Source of the DNA: Cricetomys ansorgei
Lineage: Eukaryota > Chordata > Mammalia > Rodentia > Nesomyidae
Direction of reading: 5' to 3'
Assembly: GCA_026225945.1 (NCBI GenBank)
Contig: JAMJFZ010000107.1
Span: 48,870,501 to 48,934,500, forward strand
DNA length: 64,000 nt
The notes beneath the pieces were generated by a model. It was not told the origin of the DNA, did not search any database, and saw nothing but the letters and a program-made list of their open reading frames with translations. Made by a program: the position numbers and the translations under genes. Positions 32,865 to 43,640 of the stretch are shown here, in pieces (position 1 is the stretch's first letter; each line of letters opens with the position of its first letter).

Positions 32865-33090
32865 GTCCTCCCCACCCCCACACACTTTGAATGTTTCGTC
32901 TAGATTAAATGAGCTGGGAAGCCTATGGCAGCATCGGTATCCCACACACCTGCAGTGGATCTTCTCCAGCTCAGTTAGTCCTCTCTGGAAAGGCCTTCAG
33001 AGACACAGCTGTCTCCCTCACCCTTCTTCCAGCTGATTCTAGATCTAGTCAAGCTGACAATGAAGATCAGCCATTACAGCCATTACAGAC
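32865..33090 (-). mobile_element. rodent LTR fragment, antisense (part 2)
   Basis: 'cagctcagttagtcctctct', 'ggaaaggccttcagagacac' and 'gctgattctagatctagtca...gctgacaatgaag' match the reversed 5' end of the same LTR family as 32300-32466 (ends in the reversed TTGACAATC...ATCACA). Confidence 0.65.
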
Positions 33091-33239
33091 TATGACATTT
33101 GTTCCTTCCAAAGCCATCTCTTAATTGCAGCATTTCTCTTACTTTTTCCTTGTGGTTTACATTACTTTATTTTCACAAATATGTAGGTTTCACTTGGGAA
33201 TTTTAGAGCATTGCTTTTTCAATGGAAAGTTTAGGCCAG

Positions 33240-33278
33240 TAGGAAAAAAAAAAAGAGGACTGATTTTTTTTTTTTTAA
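33240..33278. repeat. paired poly(A) and poly(T) runs
   Basis: An A11 run at 33243 and a T12 run at 33265 within 40 bases. A foldback is possible. Confidence 0.8.
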
Positions 33279-33359
33279 GTATGTTCTTGCTGATTTATAT
33301 ATTCTGTGCTAAATCTTGCACAAATGTGATTTTAGTTAACATACATGCAGCTGGCTAAG

Positions 33360-33735
33360 GTGTCAGCTCCACACCCTTATTCCTAACACCTCAGAATGTG
33401 ACTGTCTTTGAAGATAAGTGTTTTTTTTTTAAAGGCAATTAAGGTTAAATGAGGTCAATGTATGGATTCTTATTGAAGATGACTGGTGTCCTCATACAAT
33501 GAAACATTAGGATGCAGAGAATACCCAGGCAGTCTGAAGACCATGCAAGCACAAAGGGGGGAATGTGGCTATCTTCCAGCCTAGCCTTAGAATGAAACCT
33601 ACTTGTTGACTTTTGCTCTTAGACTTCAAGGTATCAGACCCACGAGAAAATAAATTCTAGTCCGTAAGTTACTCTGAGATATTTTGTTAGGTTAACACCT
33701 GGAGAGTTATTTTGTTGGCAAATGTAAGGAGACCT
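33360..33735 (+). mobile_element. MLT1-like MaLR LTR
   Basis: Clear block order of the ancient LTR: 'aacacctcagaatgtgactg', 'aattaaggttaaatgaggtc', 'gatgactggtgtcctcatac', 'gaagaccatgcaagcac', 'tcttagacttcaag', 'cacgagaaaataaattctag' and 'agatattttgttaggttaac'. The AATAAA in the second-last block is the LTR poly(A) signal. Predates rodents. Confidence 0.85.
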
Positions 33736-34016
33736 GGGTGTCCTGCTGTTCATTCTAATTCACGCGTGATATTGGAAGAGACTAAAACCAAGAATCTAAA
33801 CCACCGAGGCAGTAAGTGATGGAATGGAGACTTAAGCTTCTATCAGTTCTCATTCACCAAACAAAGCTCTCTTTACAACATGCTGTATGGCAGGCTACTG
33901 TATCCTAAGTACAAAAGTAAAGGAAGAAAATTTGAGAATCAAAAGAGAATCGAGTTCCAAATTCCAGCCCTAAACATAAGCATCTGTGAACAATACTAAA
34001 TGAACTCAGTTTGTTT

Positions 34017-34019
34017 GTG

Positions 34020-34053
<34 letters not shown>
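34017..34053. repeat. (GT)n microsatellite
   Basis: About 17 GT units, directly upstream of an L1 terminal fragment. Confidence 0.95.
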
Positions 34054-34054
<1 letters not shown>

Positions 34055-34185
34055 AAATGTATAAACAATAACTAAAGAAGTAATGAATTTGAGAGACATT
34101 CAGGGAGCAAGGGAGGAGTTAGAGGGGGTGGAAATGATGTACAATACCAATGTGTGAAATTCTAAAAAAATTAAAAGAGCTTGAA
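34055..34185 (+). mobile_element. L1 3' terminal fragment
   Basis: 'gagggggtggaaatgatgta', 'aatgtgtgaaattctaaaa' and an A-rich end are the last ~100 bases of muroid L1s. The GT run just before it may belong to the same element. Confidence 0.65.
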
Positions 34186-34540
34186 ATTAAAACAATAGTT
34201 TATCAGTCTCTGCATCAAATGAAGAGTTGCATGGAAATACTGTCCATGTGACTGATGCTAGAGTTCCTGCTTTTATGACTCAGCAATCTTCCAGAAGTTT
34301 GTGTTTATTTTTACTCGTCATAATGGGTGGAGATGTTGCTACTCTAGACTAAAGTTCCTTCCTCCAAGTCTGTACTCAGAAAGTCTGTACATAGGCCCAT
34401 AAACCAATGACAACGAGATAAAAGTGAAAACCCCAAAATAAAACAGAAAAGCAACTGGAGAAATTTTCCAGTTCCTTTCCCCCTCTTTTAGAGGCTTTCC
34501 ATCATGTAACAATTTAAAGTCCCCCTCCCTCTCCCACCCC

Positions 34541-34542
<2 letters not shown>

Positions 34543-34581
<39 letters not shown>
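34543..34581. repeat. (GT)n microsatellite after a C-rich pyrimidine run
   Basis: About 19 GT units. Preceded by a CCCCTCCCTCTCCCACCCCCC run. Confidence 0.95.
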
Positions 34582-34582
<1 letters not shown>

Positions 34583-34583
34583 G

Positions 34584-34676
34584 CAGTATAGCTCAGGTTG
34601 GCCTTTACAACTTGATTTCCTCTTGTCTTTGCCTCATCAAAGCTGCGATTGCAGGTGTGTACAACCATTTCTGGTC
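34584..34676 (-). mobile_element. B1/B4-like SINE fragment, antisense
   Basis: 'agtatagctcaggttggcct', 'aacttgatttcctcttgtct', 'ttgcctcatcaaagctgcga' and 'ttgcaggtgtgtacaacc' match the reversed GCTGGGATTACAGGCGTGTGCCACC body with heavy divergence. Confidence 0.65.
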
Positions 34677-34784
34677 CGATTAACGTTTTTAAAGTAATGT
34701 CTTCATCTTTGTACACACCAGTGCCTTCTAATTTAAGTGGTCACAAACCCTGAAATGTTCAAAATAATAATAATAAAACTGCTA

Positions 34785-34812
34785 GTGTGTGTGTGTGTGT
34801 GTGTGCATGTAT

Positions 34813-34860
<48 letters not shown>
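34785..34860. repeat. long (GT)n microsatellite
   Basis: Two GT blocks (34785-34805 and 34817-34856) split by GCATGTATTGTGA. It is the reversed tail of the SINE that follows. Confidence 0.95.
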
Positions 34861-34990
34861 TACGTATTACAAAGCACATCTGGAGGTCAGAGGACAACTT
34901 TGTGGGAATGGTTCTGTTGCCACATTTACATGGGATCTTGAGATTGAATTCAGGTGCCCAAGCTTGTATCGCAAGAGCCGCCCACATAAG
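34861..34990 (-). mobile_element. tRNA-derived SINE, antisense
   Basis: 'catctggaggtcagaggaca', 'actttgtgggaatggttctg', 'gattgaattcaggtgccc' and 'aagcttgtatcgcaagag' match the reversed SINE 3' body, the B box and 'GGCTTGGCGGCAAG'. The GT tract at 34785-34860 is its tail. Confidence 0.85.
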
Positions 34991-34994
34991 TCCT

Positions 34995-35520
34995 TTATTT
35001 TTAGTACATGTATAAAAAAATGATCAAGTAACAGACTTTGTGAAATAAGAAGATGTTAATGATGAATCTTATATTTGAGATTGATTATTCATTGAATTTG
35101 AAAAGTTGAAGCAATTAAACTTTATATAATTATTTTCAAATCTAGTAACTTCCAAAGATACATATTTAATATCAACTAAGAATTTCCAAAGAGTGGTTTA
35201 AATTTAAATGGGCAAATGTTAATAACTCTTACACTTTTCCATTGCACCTAAGATTGTTTCTAGGTAGAAGAGGGTTAATTGATATCTTCTTAAGAGATAA
35301 ATACAAAAAAATAAGGTGGATTAAATTTTATAAAAAATGTATAAGCTAAGGTTCTATCTCTGAGCCATTATATATTAAGTACAGTTGGACAAATGATCTG
35401 AAAAACTTAGTAGTGTGATGGATTGTTAATTTATTGGTTCTGGAAATATTCCAGGCTATACTGTTTTTATGGCTGCACCTACAAAAAAAACTTGAAGGAT
35501 TATATCAAGATTCTTTGTTT
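34995..35520. other. unique AT-rich sequence
   Basis: Very AT-rich, no repeat recognised. Confidence 0.4.
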
Positions 35521-35556
35521 TAGGGACTTGAAAGATGGCTCAGCAGGTAAAATCAA
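35521..35556 (+). mobile_element. SINE head fragment
   Basis: 'gggacttgaaagatggctca' followed by 'gcaggtaaaatc': the A-box end of a tRNA-derived SINE, cut off by the next element. Confidence 0.6.
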
Positions 35557-35584
35557 TTTTTAAAAGAATTTTATGTATTTTTTA

Positions 35585-35650
35585 TTTTATTCTTTTGGGT
35601 TCTTTGAGACAGAGCCTCATTCAGGAACTGAGTGTGTAAACCGGTTTGGC
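35585..35650 (-). mobile_element. B1 SINE fragment, antisense
   Basis: 'gttctttgagacagagcct' and 'aggaactgagtgtgtaaacc' correspond to the reversed tail side of B1. The other half is missing. Confidence 0.6.
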
Positions 35651-36420
35651 CAAGGGCTTCCTGCCACACATTGACCATCCTCAGCTGTTCTCTAAAACTA
35701 CACAGCAGGGCTCCATGACCCCCATGAGCTCCTTAATCTTGCATCTCCTATACCTACAAAAGCAGTACCATGTAGATGTGCTGCCAGGTTCTGCTGCCTG
35801 CTTAAGTCATCTGGCCGGCAGTTGGATCAGCTTCTGTGTGCTTACCCTGAGGGAACACTTCCCTGGCAGTTAACTTCAAAAATCAGAGCACACCTTCTAT
35901 TTTGACTTATTCCCTTCAAGTGTATTTGAATCTTCCCAAGATGGAAACTCTGGTGGGTGAGGTTTTACCTTCTAGAACCTTTCCTATTGTTCCTGTGCTG
36001 GGCAGGAGGTTTCTCTTTGTCTCTTTAATAATTACGGCTGCTTTCTCAGCCCGAATGCTGAGAAATTTCCTCTGCCAAACATCTTAATTTATTCTCTTTA
36101 AATTCAACTGTGATGAAATTCTTACATGGGAAGAACAAAGCCAGATTCCTGGCCAAAATATACATGAATGGCCCCTAATTCTGTTCCTGATAGGAGCTTT
36201 GTTCCACTCTGACACCTCATGAGACCAGGGCCAGTACTTCACATTTTTTGCTCAGCATCTTGTCTTTTAAATCTCCATGAGAATGGCCCATTAAGGGCTG
36301 CAAGAGCTTCTCTATCCCAAAGTCCGACCTCTTTCACATTCCTCCCACAGGTAGTTCCAAAGGCTTATGGACCACATGAACAGGTTCAGCACACAGCAGT
36401 GGTCTGGTTCTCAGTATTTG
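35651..36420. mobile_element. unidentified interspersed repeat (related to 24481-25165)
   Basis: Shares with the 24.5-25.2 kb block, in order: a 'catgacccccatgagctcc'-type motif, 'aaaagcagtaccatgtagat', 'gctgccaggttctgctgcc' and 'ccctgagggaacacttccc'. The remainder includes 'ggtagttccaaaggcttatg'. The family is not named here. The 75-residue open frame is within the repeat. Confidence 0.5.
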
Positions 36421-36620
36421 TTCTATCTTGGTTATTTTTCCTATTGCTGTGATAAAATACGCTGACAAAAGCCACTTAAAGAAAGAAAGATTTTGGCTCA
36501 CAGTACTGTACAAAATGGAGAAAGTGAGCTGAACACAAATATCTGTTACTCCCTTCTTCCAGACGCCCTGATCTGCCCATGCTGCTCTTATTAATGATAA
36601 AGACTAAAGGAAAGGTCTAG
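36421..36620 (-). mobile_element. MaLR-type LTR 3' end, antisense
   Basis: 'tatcttggttatttttccta', 'ttgctgtgataaaatacgc', 'tgacaaaagccacttaa' and 'ttttggctcacagt' read as the reversed end (…CACAGCAATAGAAAAGTAACCAAGACA-like) of ERVL-MaLR LTRs. Confidence 0.6.
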
Positions 36621-36834
36621 AGAGGCATGCCAGGACTTCAGACTGAGGACAGACAGGAAGCAACCATTTATCCTCTGTCCATCATTTAGGAATTTCCAAA
36701 GGCACGGACTAGACGCTACCTGTAAATGATTTAACCCCAAACAAATGTCTTGGAATCTCTCTATGATTTCCCAAGATGCCTTAACAACGAAATAATTTAG
36801 AAATCCAGAAACTATTGTTTATATAAAGTATTCT

Positions 36835-36992
36835 TTTTAATTTTACTTTTAGGTGTATGAGTGTTTTGCCTGCATTTATGGCTGTGACTGCCTAGTGTCC
36901 GCGGAGGCCGGAAGAGGGCATTGACTGTCCCAGGGACTGAACCCAGGCCTCACCTCTGCTAGGTAAGTGCTGTTCCACGGAGTCACACCTTT
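36835..36992 (-). mobile_element. B3 SINE, antisense
   Basis: 'taggtgtatgagtgttttgc', 'ctgcatttatggctgtg', 'gtgtccgcggaggccggaag', 'agggcattgactgtcccagg' and 'gactgaacccaggcctcacc' match reversed B3 closely, including GTGCCCGCGGAGGCC. Confidence 0.9.
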
Positions 36993-37394
36993 CGCAGTTG
37001 ACTCAAATGTTAATTTGGTAAACTGAATGCTTCCACATGCTGAGTTCTGTCCTGGGGACTGGCTACTGGGAGGACTAGGAAGCATATAGCCTGGGCTAGA
37101 GCCAGGCTTGTCTGAAAGGCAATCCAGAGCATCTCTAATAGTCGCACTTTTTCTAAACTAGTACAACATGCCCTTATTTTTATACTTCTGTGGGAAAGTC
37201 TTCTTCTTTTATCTTGTTCGAAGCTTTCAAAACTGCTGAATATTGACTGTATTGTTGAAATAAAAAGAGAAGATATCCTATCAACTAGACAAGAGCTGAA
37301 ACACAGCTGACTAGAAATCTTATCATCCCACGTATTTAAAATCAACAGTTTTAAGAGTCCCAAGCAAGACTACCCCCCCCTTAAGACTGACCCA

Positions 37395-37540
37395 TGTCAG
37401 GTCAGGGCACTCACAACCACCTATAGCTCCAGGGTACCTAACATCCTCCTCTGGCCTCTGCAGGGTGCACCGGCATGTGTATGTACAGTTACACACAAAC
37501 AGACAAAAGCATATAAAGTCTTTTTTAAGAAATTTACTTT
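37395..37540 (+). mobile_element. B3 SINE, 5'-truncated
   Basis: 'ggcactcacaaccacctata', 'gctccagggtacctaacatc', 'ctcctctggcctctgcaggg', 'tgcaccggcatgtgtatg' and 'cacaaacagacaaaagc' follow the B3 3' half. The head is missing. Confidence 0.8.
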
Positions 37541-37554
37541 ACTAGTACAGTGTT

Positions 37555-37668
37555 GACTAGTAATTTTTTGGACAGAGTCACCCTGTGTAATCCAGGCTTG
37601 CCTCTAATTATTTTCTCTCCTCAGCCTCTCAAGTACTGGGATAAGTATGACAGATGTCCTTCATCTTG
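37555..37668 (-). mobile_element. B1-like SINE, antisense, diverged
   Basis: 'ttttttggacagagtcaccc', 'tgtgtaatccaggcttgcct' and 'agcctctcaagtactgggat' are reversed B1 blocks, with many changes. Confidence 0.75.
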
Positions 37669-38930
37669 TTGAACTAAAAAGTCATTTGCGAGAGGTGTCA
37701 GGTAGTCAGTTGTCAGTTTTATTTAAATATCCTTTCCAATGTACAAAAATTGGCATGCAGTGTTCAAAAGAAGCATTTATCAAGATAAAGTGTGATATAT
37801 CCATTTGATGACTGGATTTTTACCCCATAATCATTTTACTTAAGTTATATTTATCCTAAAGAACACGTGAACTACTTGATAATATTTAAAGCTATAGTTA
37901 CTTGGAGTCATACATAAATAATAATTAGTGAAACAACTGTGTAAGTAGAAGTTATGATCTTTAATAATTATAATGGCATATATTTTAAGGAAGAATTAAT
38001 TTTCGAAATGTTTTTAAAAACACACCTTGATTAATAGGAGATAAAACATTCACGTGCAAAAGTAAGTAATGTTTTCTAATGCAATGGGTGTATAATACAT
38101 GCATGCATATAGATCAGAGGACATTAATAACATGGCATCAGTTGTAAACAATGCTCTTATAAATATTTATGATCCCTAATCAGAAGATAAGCTGTAATTC
38201 TTTGGATTATTTGATGTTTTAATAAGTTGTAATGGTACTCTGCATCAGATTATGATTATACGTGAAGCGTAGTTAAATTTTATAACTTATTGAAGTCAGA
38301 TACACTTCCTTAAAGTAATTTTAAACCTCATTATTGTCTTGTTACCTTTCTAAAGCTTTATCTTATTTATCGATGTGCTTATTTACACATTGGCTACATA
38401 CGTGTAGAAAAAGGCATATATCATAGTGAAAAGTGCCTTTTGCACGTAGTGTATGATTTTACAGCAAATTAAATCTTTGCAAGCCTAATTACACTTGAGA
38501 ATCCTAGAATGTTAATAGGGATTTGAAAGGGGTTTGCTTAAAGTAACTTTTCTTTACCGGGGAAATCATATCTTCTGCTCAATTTATGTCTACATTTAGC
38601 TTGTTTTGTTTCTTACTGCTAGAAAATGTGACTAAAGTATTGTTTATGTATTGATTAAAAAATTCTTGGTAAAAATTCCAATGTAATGGATTGCTAGTGA
38701 GAAAATATTTAAGTAATGAGAGAGAGAGAAGCAGAGACAGAAAGAGTCACACGCACATGTGTATATATTGTCATGTGTGAAGATGCATATTTTGCAGTCC
38801 TGAAGTTGATGTTGAGTGTCTTTATGATCACTCTCAGAGCATTAATGCAAGGCTTTCTAGGAGCCTCAAATTCATAAATTCTAGGCAATGTGCTTGAGAA
38901 ATCCCTGTTTTCTCCTTCCTGCTGTTGGAG
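37669..38930. other. repeat-free AT-rich block, candidate conserved non-coding DNA
   Basis: About 1.25 kb with no SINE, L1, LTR or microsatellite apart from a small (GA) bit near 38715, flanked on both sides by dense repeats. It has many TAAT/ATTA cores and GATTA motifs. Insertion avoidance is suggestive only. Confidence 0.45.
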
Positions 38931-38972
38931 TTATGGGTGGCACTGCATCGGCTGGGCTTTTATCTAGCCTAG

Positions 38973-39193
38973 CAGTTGTCAACTGGTAGGTCATGACCCC
39001 TTTGGGGGTCAAATGACCCTTTCATAGGGGTCACCTAAGACCATCTGCATATCAGATATTTACATTGTGATGATAACAATAGCAAAATTACAGTTATGAA
39101 GTAACTACAAAAATAATTTTATGGTGGGGGGGTCACCACAACAGGAGGCACTGTATTAAAGAGTCACAGCATTAGGAAGGTGGAGAACCACTG
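38973..39193. mobile_element. URR1-like hAT DNA transposon (MITE)
   Basis: A 221-bp non-autonomous element. The left terminus CAGTTGTCAACTGG and right terminus 'aaggtggagaaccactg' are the diverged inverted ends (consensus CAGTGGTTCTCAACCT). Inside are 'gtcatgacccctttgggggt', 'ctttcataggggtcacc', 'gcatatcagatatttacatt' and 'agtcacagcattaggaagg', as in rodent URR1. No transposase, and the 8-base duplication has decayed. Confidence 0.9.
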
Positions 39194-40654
39194 ACCAGGT
39201 TCTTACAGATCTGGACTCCTGTTATCATACTTGTGTGGCAAACACTGTATTCCCTAGGCCATCTCCCAAGCTTTAACTTTTTGCTTTGTTTTAAATATAT
39301 CAACTTATATGAATTTAAAAATAAACTTACAAACACAAAGTAAGATCCAAGATCTTTTTAGTAGTAGATTAAATATACATTTCTCTGTACAACATTCTAT
39401 TTTAGGTTACTTACTTCTTGCCCTTTCTAGGAACTGGTAAGCATCAGTGCCATCCACAGAAATCCAGTGTGTTTGCAATAACCCTCAACCCTGCAGGCTG
39501 GTACCCAGGATCCTGAGGCGTAGGCCTGGCCTAACTGGTCCTTTCTTCCATTCAGTTGACAGAACATAACTAGTTTAGGAACTAAGTAAAAATTTTTCTT
39601 TATTATGATCTCTAGAACCTAAAGAACTCATCAACCTAACACAGTCTGTGTCCATCACCTCTATGACCATCACCTCATTTGAGTATCAACCCAAATCTGG
39701 AGCCAAATGGGAGAAGGGAAGCATTGAGTGACAGAGAACAAGTCCTTTGGACTTTATTGGAGGACTGTGGGGTCATCAGAGGCCAGAACTACTGCAAACC
39801 ATCATGTTCCATAAACCATGCCAAATCAAAATGAAACTGCAATTTTAAAAAAGGCATTTTTATTCAAGTTGGCTCCAGTTGGACTTAATTCGTTTGAAAT
39901 CCATAGTCCTAGGTGACATAGGCAAAGGTTTTAATGTGGACACCAGGAAATAGAAAGCTGGTGTGATCAAATATTTGTTGAGTTTCAAGCATATTCTTGC
40001 TAATATTCCAGGTACGGTAAATTTAAAATGTTTCTGTCTTTTTGAAACTTACATTTTGGTTGAGATGGATAGCCAATAAAACATAATCACAATACATGAA
40101 TAAATTCTATGGCATCTAGGAAGATGAGAAACACTACAGAAAAAATTTTGAGCAGGATAGTCAGGCAAGGAGGTAAGACAGGTGGGGAATGCCTGAGAAT
40201 CTGTGAATGAAAGCACAATTGCATCTTGTTGAAAGGATGAAGATGGCAGAGAATTCTAGACTTGCCAAAACAATGTTGATATTTCACTGTTCCTACTATA
40301 ACCAAGGAACAGTGGGGAGATAGAGTGGCAACGTAGAACATCAGAGAGACAGCCTCCATAGCTCATGAAGGAACCGGGGTCAAGAAAACGCTTTCTGGAA
40401 ATGGATGAGGTCAAAGGAAAAGCTGGTGAAAATGGAAGAAAGCACAATGGCTTTCCAGGAGAAAAGGATCTGGTGAGGAGGAGAAAGCAGCAGCCTGTGC
40501 AGGAGACAGAGCAGTTCTGAGTCGAGAGTAGCTGAGTTCCTGTAGATGGGTGGCAACCACAGGCTGATAGCCCAGAAATATCTATGGATGGTTGGAGGGC
40601 GTACCAAATACTGGAGTAAAATAAGCCTCTATGAACTTGGGAATAAGTGGTTGT
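39194..40654. other. mostly unique sequence
   Basis: No rodent repeat recognised. The part near 40040-40250 ('gaaacttacattttggttga' and what follows) faintly resembles an ancient mammalian repeat but is too diverged to name. Three overlapping minus-strand frames at 40087-40607 show no domain. Confidence 0.35.
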
Positions 40655-40915
40655 GGTGTTTGAATGAGATTCTTCCTATATTCTGTGGCGTCTAAATACT
40701 TGGCTCACAGTTGGTGACACTATTTTGGCAGGTTTAGGAGGCATGGCCTTGTTGGAGGTAGTGTGTCACTTGGGGATGGGTTTGAGGTTTCAAGAACTGT
40801 TTTGTCAGCTCTGTCTGGTTTTTTGTTTGAGGTTCCAGATGTGAGATCTCAGCTTTCTTGCCTCCATATATAGTGCTTGCTGCCAAGCTCCCAAACTTGA
40901 CGGTGATGGATCCTT
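40655..40915 (+). mobile_element. MT-type MaLR LTR, 3'-truncated
   Basis: 'ggttgtggtgtttgaatgag', 'ttggtgacactattttggca', 'ggtttaggaggcatggcctt', 'gttggaggtagtgtgtcact' and 'tggggatgggtttgaggttt' are the MT LTR 5' two-thirds in order. It stops at a poly(T)/GTTT tract at 40916-40965, which may be the reversed tail of a lost SINE. Confidence 0.88.
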
Positions 40916-40965
40916 GTTTTTTTTTTTTTTTTGTTGTTGTTCTGTTTTTTGTTTGTTTGTTTGTT
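40916..40965. repeat. poly(T) and (GTTT)n tract
   Basis: T-run of about 15 followed by GTT and GTTT units. Confidence 0.9.
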
Positions 40966-41035
40966 TTATTTTGAGGCAACTCTTCAGGTTCAGGCATAGG
41001 AGAAGGTAGGGAATTTAAATACATTCAAGTGTATT

Positions 41036-41380
41036 CATCAGCTTTTCATGACTACAGTTTGATACTGGAGACAAGCTACATTATTTAGCACATAGTTTTT
41101 GTGGCTTAAGAACCAAGATTTGGCTGTCCATGTTTTAAGCTCTGATGAGGGCCAAACAACATCATATTACAATGGAAACAGCTGCCAAGGGAGTATCACC
41201 TTGCAAAGCAGCAAGGGCCTTGTGCAAGAAACAGCATTTTGTAACAATTCTCTGTGAGAACCTTAATCCTGTACAAGGATGACCTATAGCTCAGTTTAGA
41301 CCTCACTTCTAAAAGTTATGCCTGTTTTTAAAACCACGACTTTGGGAGCCAGCGTTCCAAACATGGACCGATAGGGAGCT
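41036..41380 (-). mobile_element. MaLR-type LTR, antisense, diverged
   Basis: 'actggagacaagctacatta', 'tagcacatagtttttgtgg', 'tgtccatgttttaagctctg', 'atggaaacagctgccaagg' and 'gcgttccaaacatgg' resemble a reversed MaLR LTR (…GGCTCATGGTTTTGGAGG…TTCAACATATGAA…). Boundaries uncertain. Confidence 0.5.
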
Positions 41381-42894
41381 CTTAAAACCATCAGTGTCAT
41401 AGCATGGTATGGGGTTTGTTAGGGAAACTGAGAAAATTGACAGTGTGTGCAAGTGATGACTACAAAACTTGGCGATTTCAAAGAGCAGGAGTTTACTGGA
41501 GTTTGGAGGAAATTAAGTAAGTGTTGAGATCAGGGGTCTAGAAGTACTGGTGGTACATTAGGAGTATACTGGAAAGGTAAGTGGTGCAGGCCAGGTGCAC
41601 TGAGACTGTGGACGGGGTGCAAATATTTATAATTATGAAGTCTTAAATGCAACTATTAGTGTGTGAGGGAGTATTGGGGGGGGTGGATAAAAGGAGAGAT
41701 TGGAGACAGAGACATATATTAAAGCTAGTGCTAGCAAGGATGAAAACCCACTCCAGGGTCTGCAAGATGCATTTTGGTTAGACTGTGATTGACCTTGATA
41801 ATGGCACTCATTTAAAGCAAAGCCTCCAAACAGATGAATTTATATCTTCCAAGAACACCATGGTTCAAAATCACCGTACCAACCCTCGACAGCGTACATG
41901 TATCATTTGCTGTTTGCTTTTGCTGTTTGTTTTCATGTCCTTTACAGCTGAGCCCAGTTCTAACTGACACACTACAAGCCAATCCCTCTTACTGACATGG
42001 ATTTTTCCCTCTCCTCCCTTTATGCCACTCATTCCCTTGAAAATCCAGAATTATCTCTGAAAAACCTCTTTTATCCTTTAAGACCTGGAGAGTCAGAGTC
42101 AAGGAGCCTTAAAGGCATTATGTGGGTCCCGCAGGCAGACTTAATCACCTCTCCTTTCACTTGTTTATGCGTTTCCAAATTCTGAATTATACATTCTAAG
42201 GGCTGACTCCATGCCACATGTAATCCTTGACCACGTCTCACTGTGGTGTTTAGCAGATAATAAGAGCTACAGTACTGGTTGAGCCAATGACTGAACAGAC
42301 AGAAGCCAAGCAGAATGAACTCCCCACAAATCTGATATTATATAGGGCAACCTGGAGAAAGCCTTGCAAAGCCCTTGCCATGTTAGTGATCAAAAGGGAA
42401 ATGGACTCTGACTTCATAGATGTGTATCAGAGAGAACTCGGGAAGGAGACTACTTCAAAAGGTGGAAACTGCGCCACTGAGGTTTGCTTCTGAAGTGCGA
42501 CAACTCCGATCTGTCCCTGGGGGCTTGGGACCTGACTGTGATGAAATATACCAATGTAGAACTTGACCAAGGGCATTTCTGAACACGGAACTCTTTCTTA
42601 GTAGGGTGGTTAGTATAAAGGCAATAGCAGTAGAGAACTCTCACTGGGATATTATTAAAAGCGAGCTATTAGCAGGCAAGAAAAATGTGTTCTAAGACAC
42701 GATGGAGGAGCTAGGCAGGTGATGTTTCATCTGAGAATTCCCAGCTTACAACGACACAGATAAAAAGTACGTTAGGCCAGGTGCCTCAAGCCTTGGTTTG
42801 CACATAGTGTTTCGCTGGCACAGTTCTGTTTAGAGAGTATTCAAGGCTATTACACTGTGCATAAGGGACTCTATTAAAAAGTTTTTATCTTATT
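41381..42894. other. mostly unique sequence
   Basis: No rodent repeat recognised. The segment at about 42000-42120 is mildly L2-like but not assignable. Frames of 60-68 residues have no recognisable features. Confidence 0.35.
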
Positions 42895-43058
42895 CGGTAT
42901 TACTGTGTACCTGCTTGTGCATGGCCACAAGCGTGCATGTGGAGACCAGACAACAATTCTTGGGAGTTGATTTTGTCCTCGCATTGTGGGTTTCTCCAGT
43001 GTGTATGGCTAGTCCTTTTACCCACTGAACTATCTCTGGTTGACTCCTGTGTTTTTGT
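42895..43058 (-). mobile_element. tRNA-derived SINE, antisense
   Basis: 'gcgtgcatgtggagaccaga', 'caacaattcttgggagttga', 'ttttgtcctcgcattgtggg' and 'ccttttacccactgaactat' are the reversed SINE 3' body and head. The centre is shortened. Confidence 0.8.
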
Positions 43059-43239
43059 GTATGTGTGTGACTTATTCTGGGACCATAACAACTGGAGAAT
43101 TCAAGAAAGATGTGTTCTGAGATCTAGTCAACTAGTTTCTTTCTGTTAACTAAGCTAATTGCCCCCTGACTACTCCATTTGCTCTTAACAAGGGCTTCAT
43201 TTTTGTATTAAAAATCCCAAATCCAGTCCAGAATAAGAT

Positions 43240-43640
43240 CACTACAATTGAGCCAAATGAGAAGCAAGCAAGTTTTAATTAAATTAACTAAATACTGGTC
43301 AGGAAGATGGACTCTGACCAGGATCATTCTGAGGTACTCATGGAGTAAACTTGCTATTCCCAGAGCTCCCAGGGAAAGGCCCCAAATCACGTGGCACAGT
43401 TGCTTAAAAGGTAGAACCCATAAGACTTCTTCCCAGCAGGTCCAATCAGTGGCAAGCATCTATCCTTGATATACTTCCTGTCTGGGTTATCTCCCACCAC
43501 AAGCAACCAGGCACATCCAATGCAGTAGGGTCAACTTGGGATCTAAGCACACCCTACCCAATAATCCAAGAGGTAATGTTCTTGGGCAAGGGAGATTCAA
43601 GACTAGGTGGAATCTGAACAGTCCCACCTAGCATTCCAGG
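43240..43640 (-). mobile_element. possible ERV LTR, antisense, unnamed
   Basis: Texture and motifs such as 'agcaagcaagttttaattaa', 'caggtccaatcagtggcaag' and 'cccacctagcattccaggag' look like a reversed rodent LTR (R/U5 side to the left). No exact termini or duplication were found, so this is a weak call. Confidence 0.3.

Noticed and set aside
34339..35023. Frames with His-Thr or Cys-Val repeats
   Set aside because: They read through (GT)n tracts and have no protein features.
40040..40250. Possible ancient mammalian repeat ('gaaacttacattttggttga' block)
   Set aside because: Only one short block is convincing, too little to assign a family or boundaries without an alignment.
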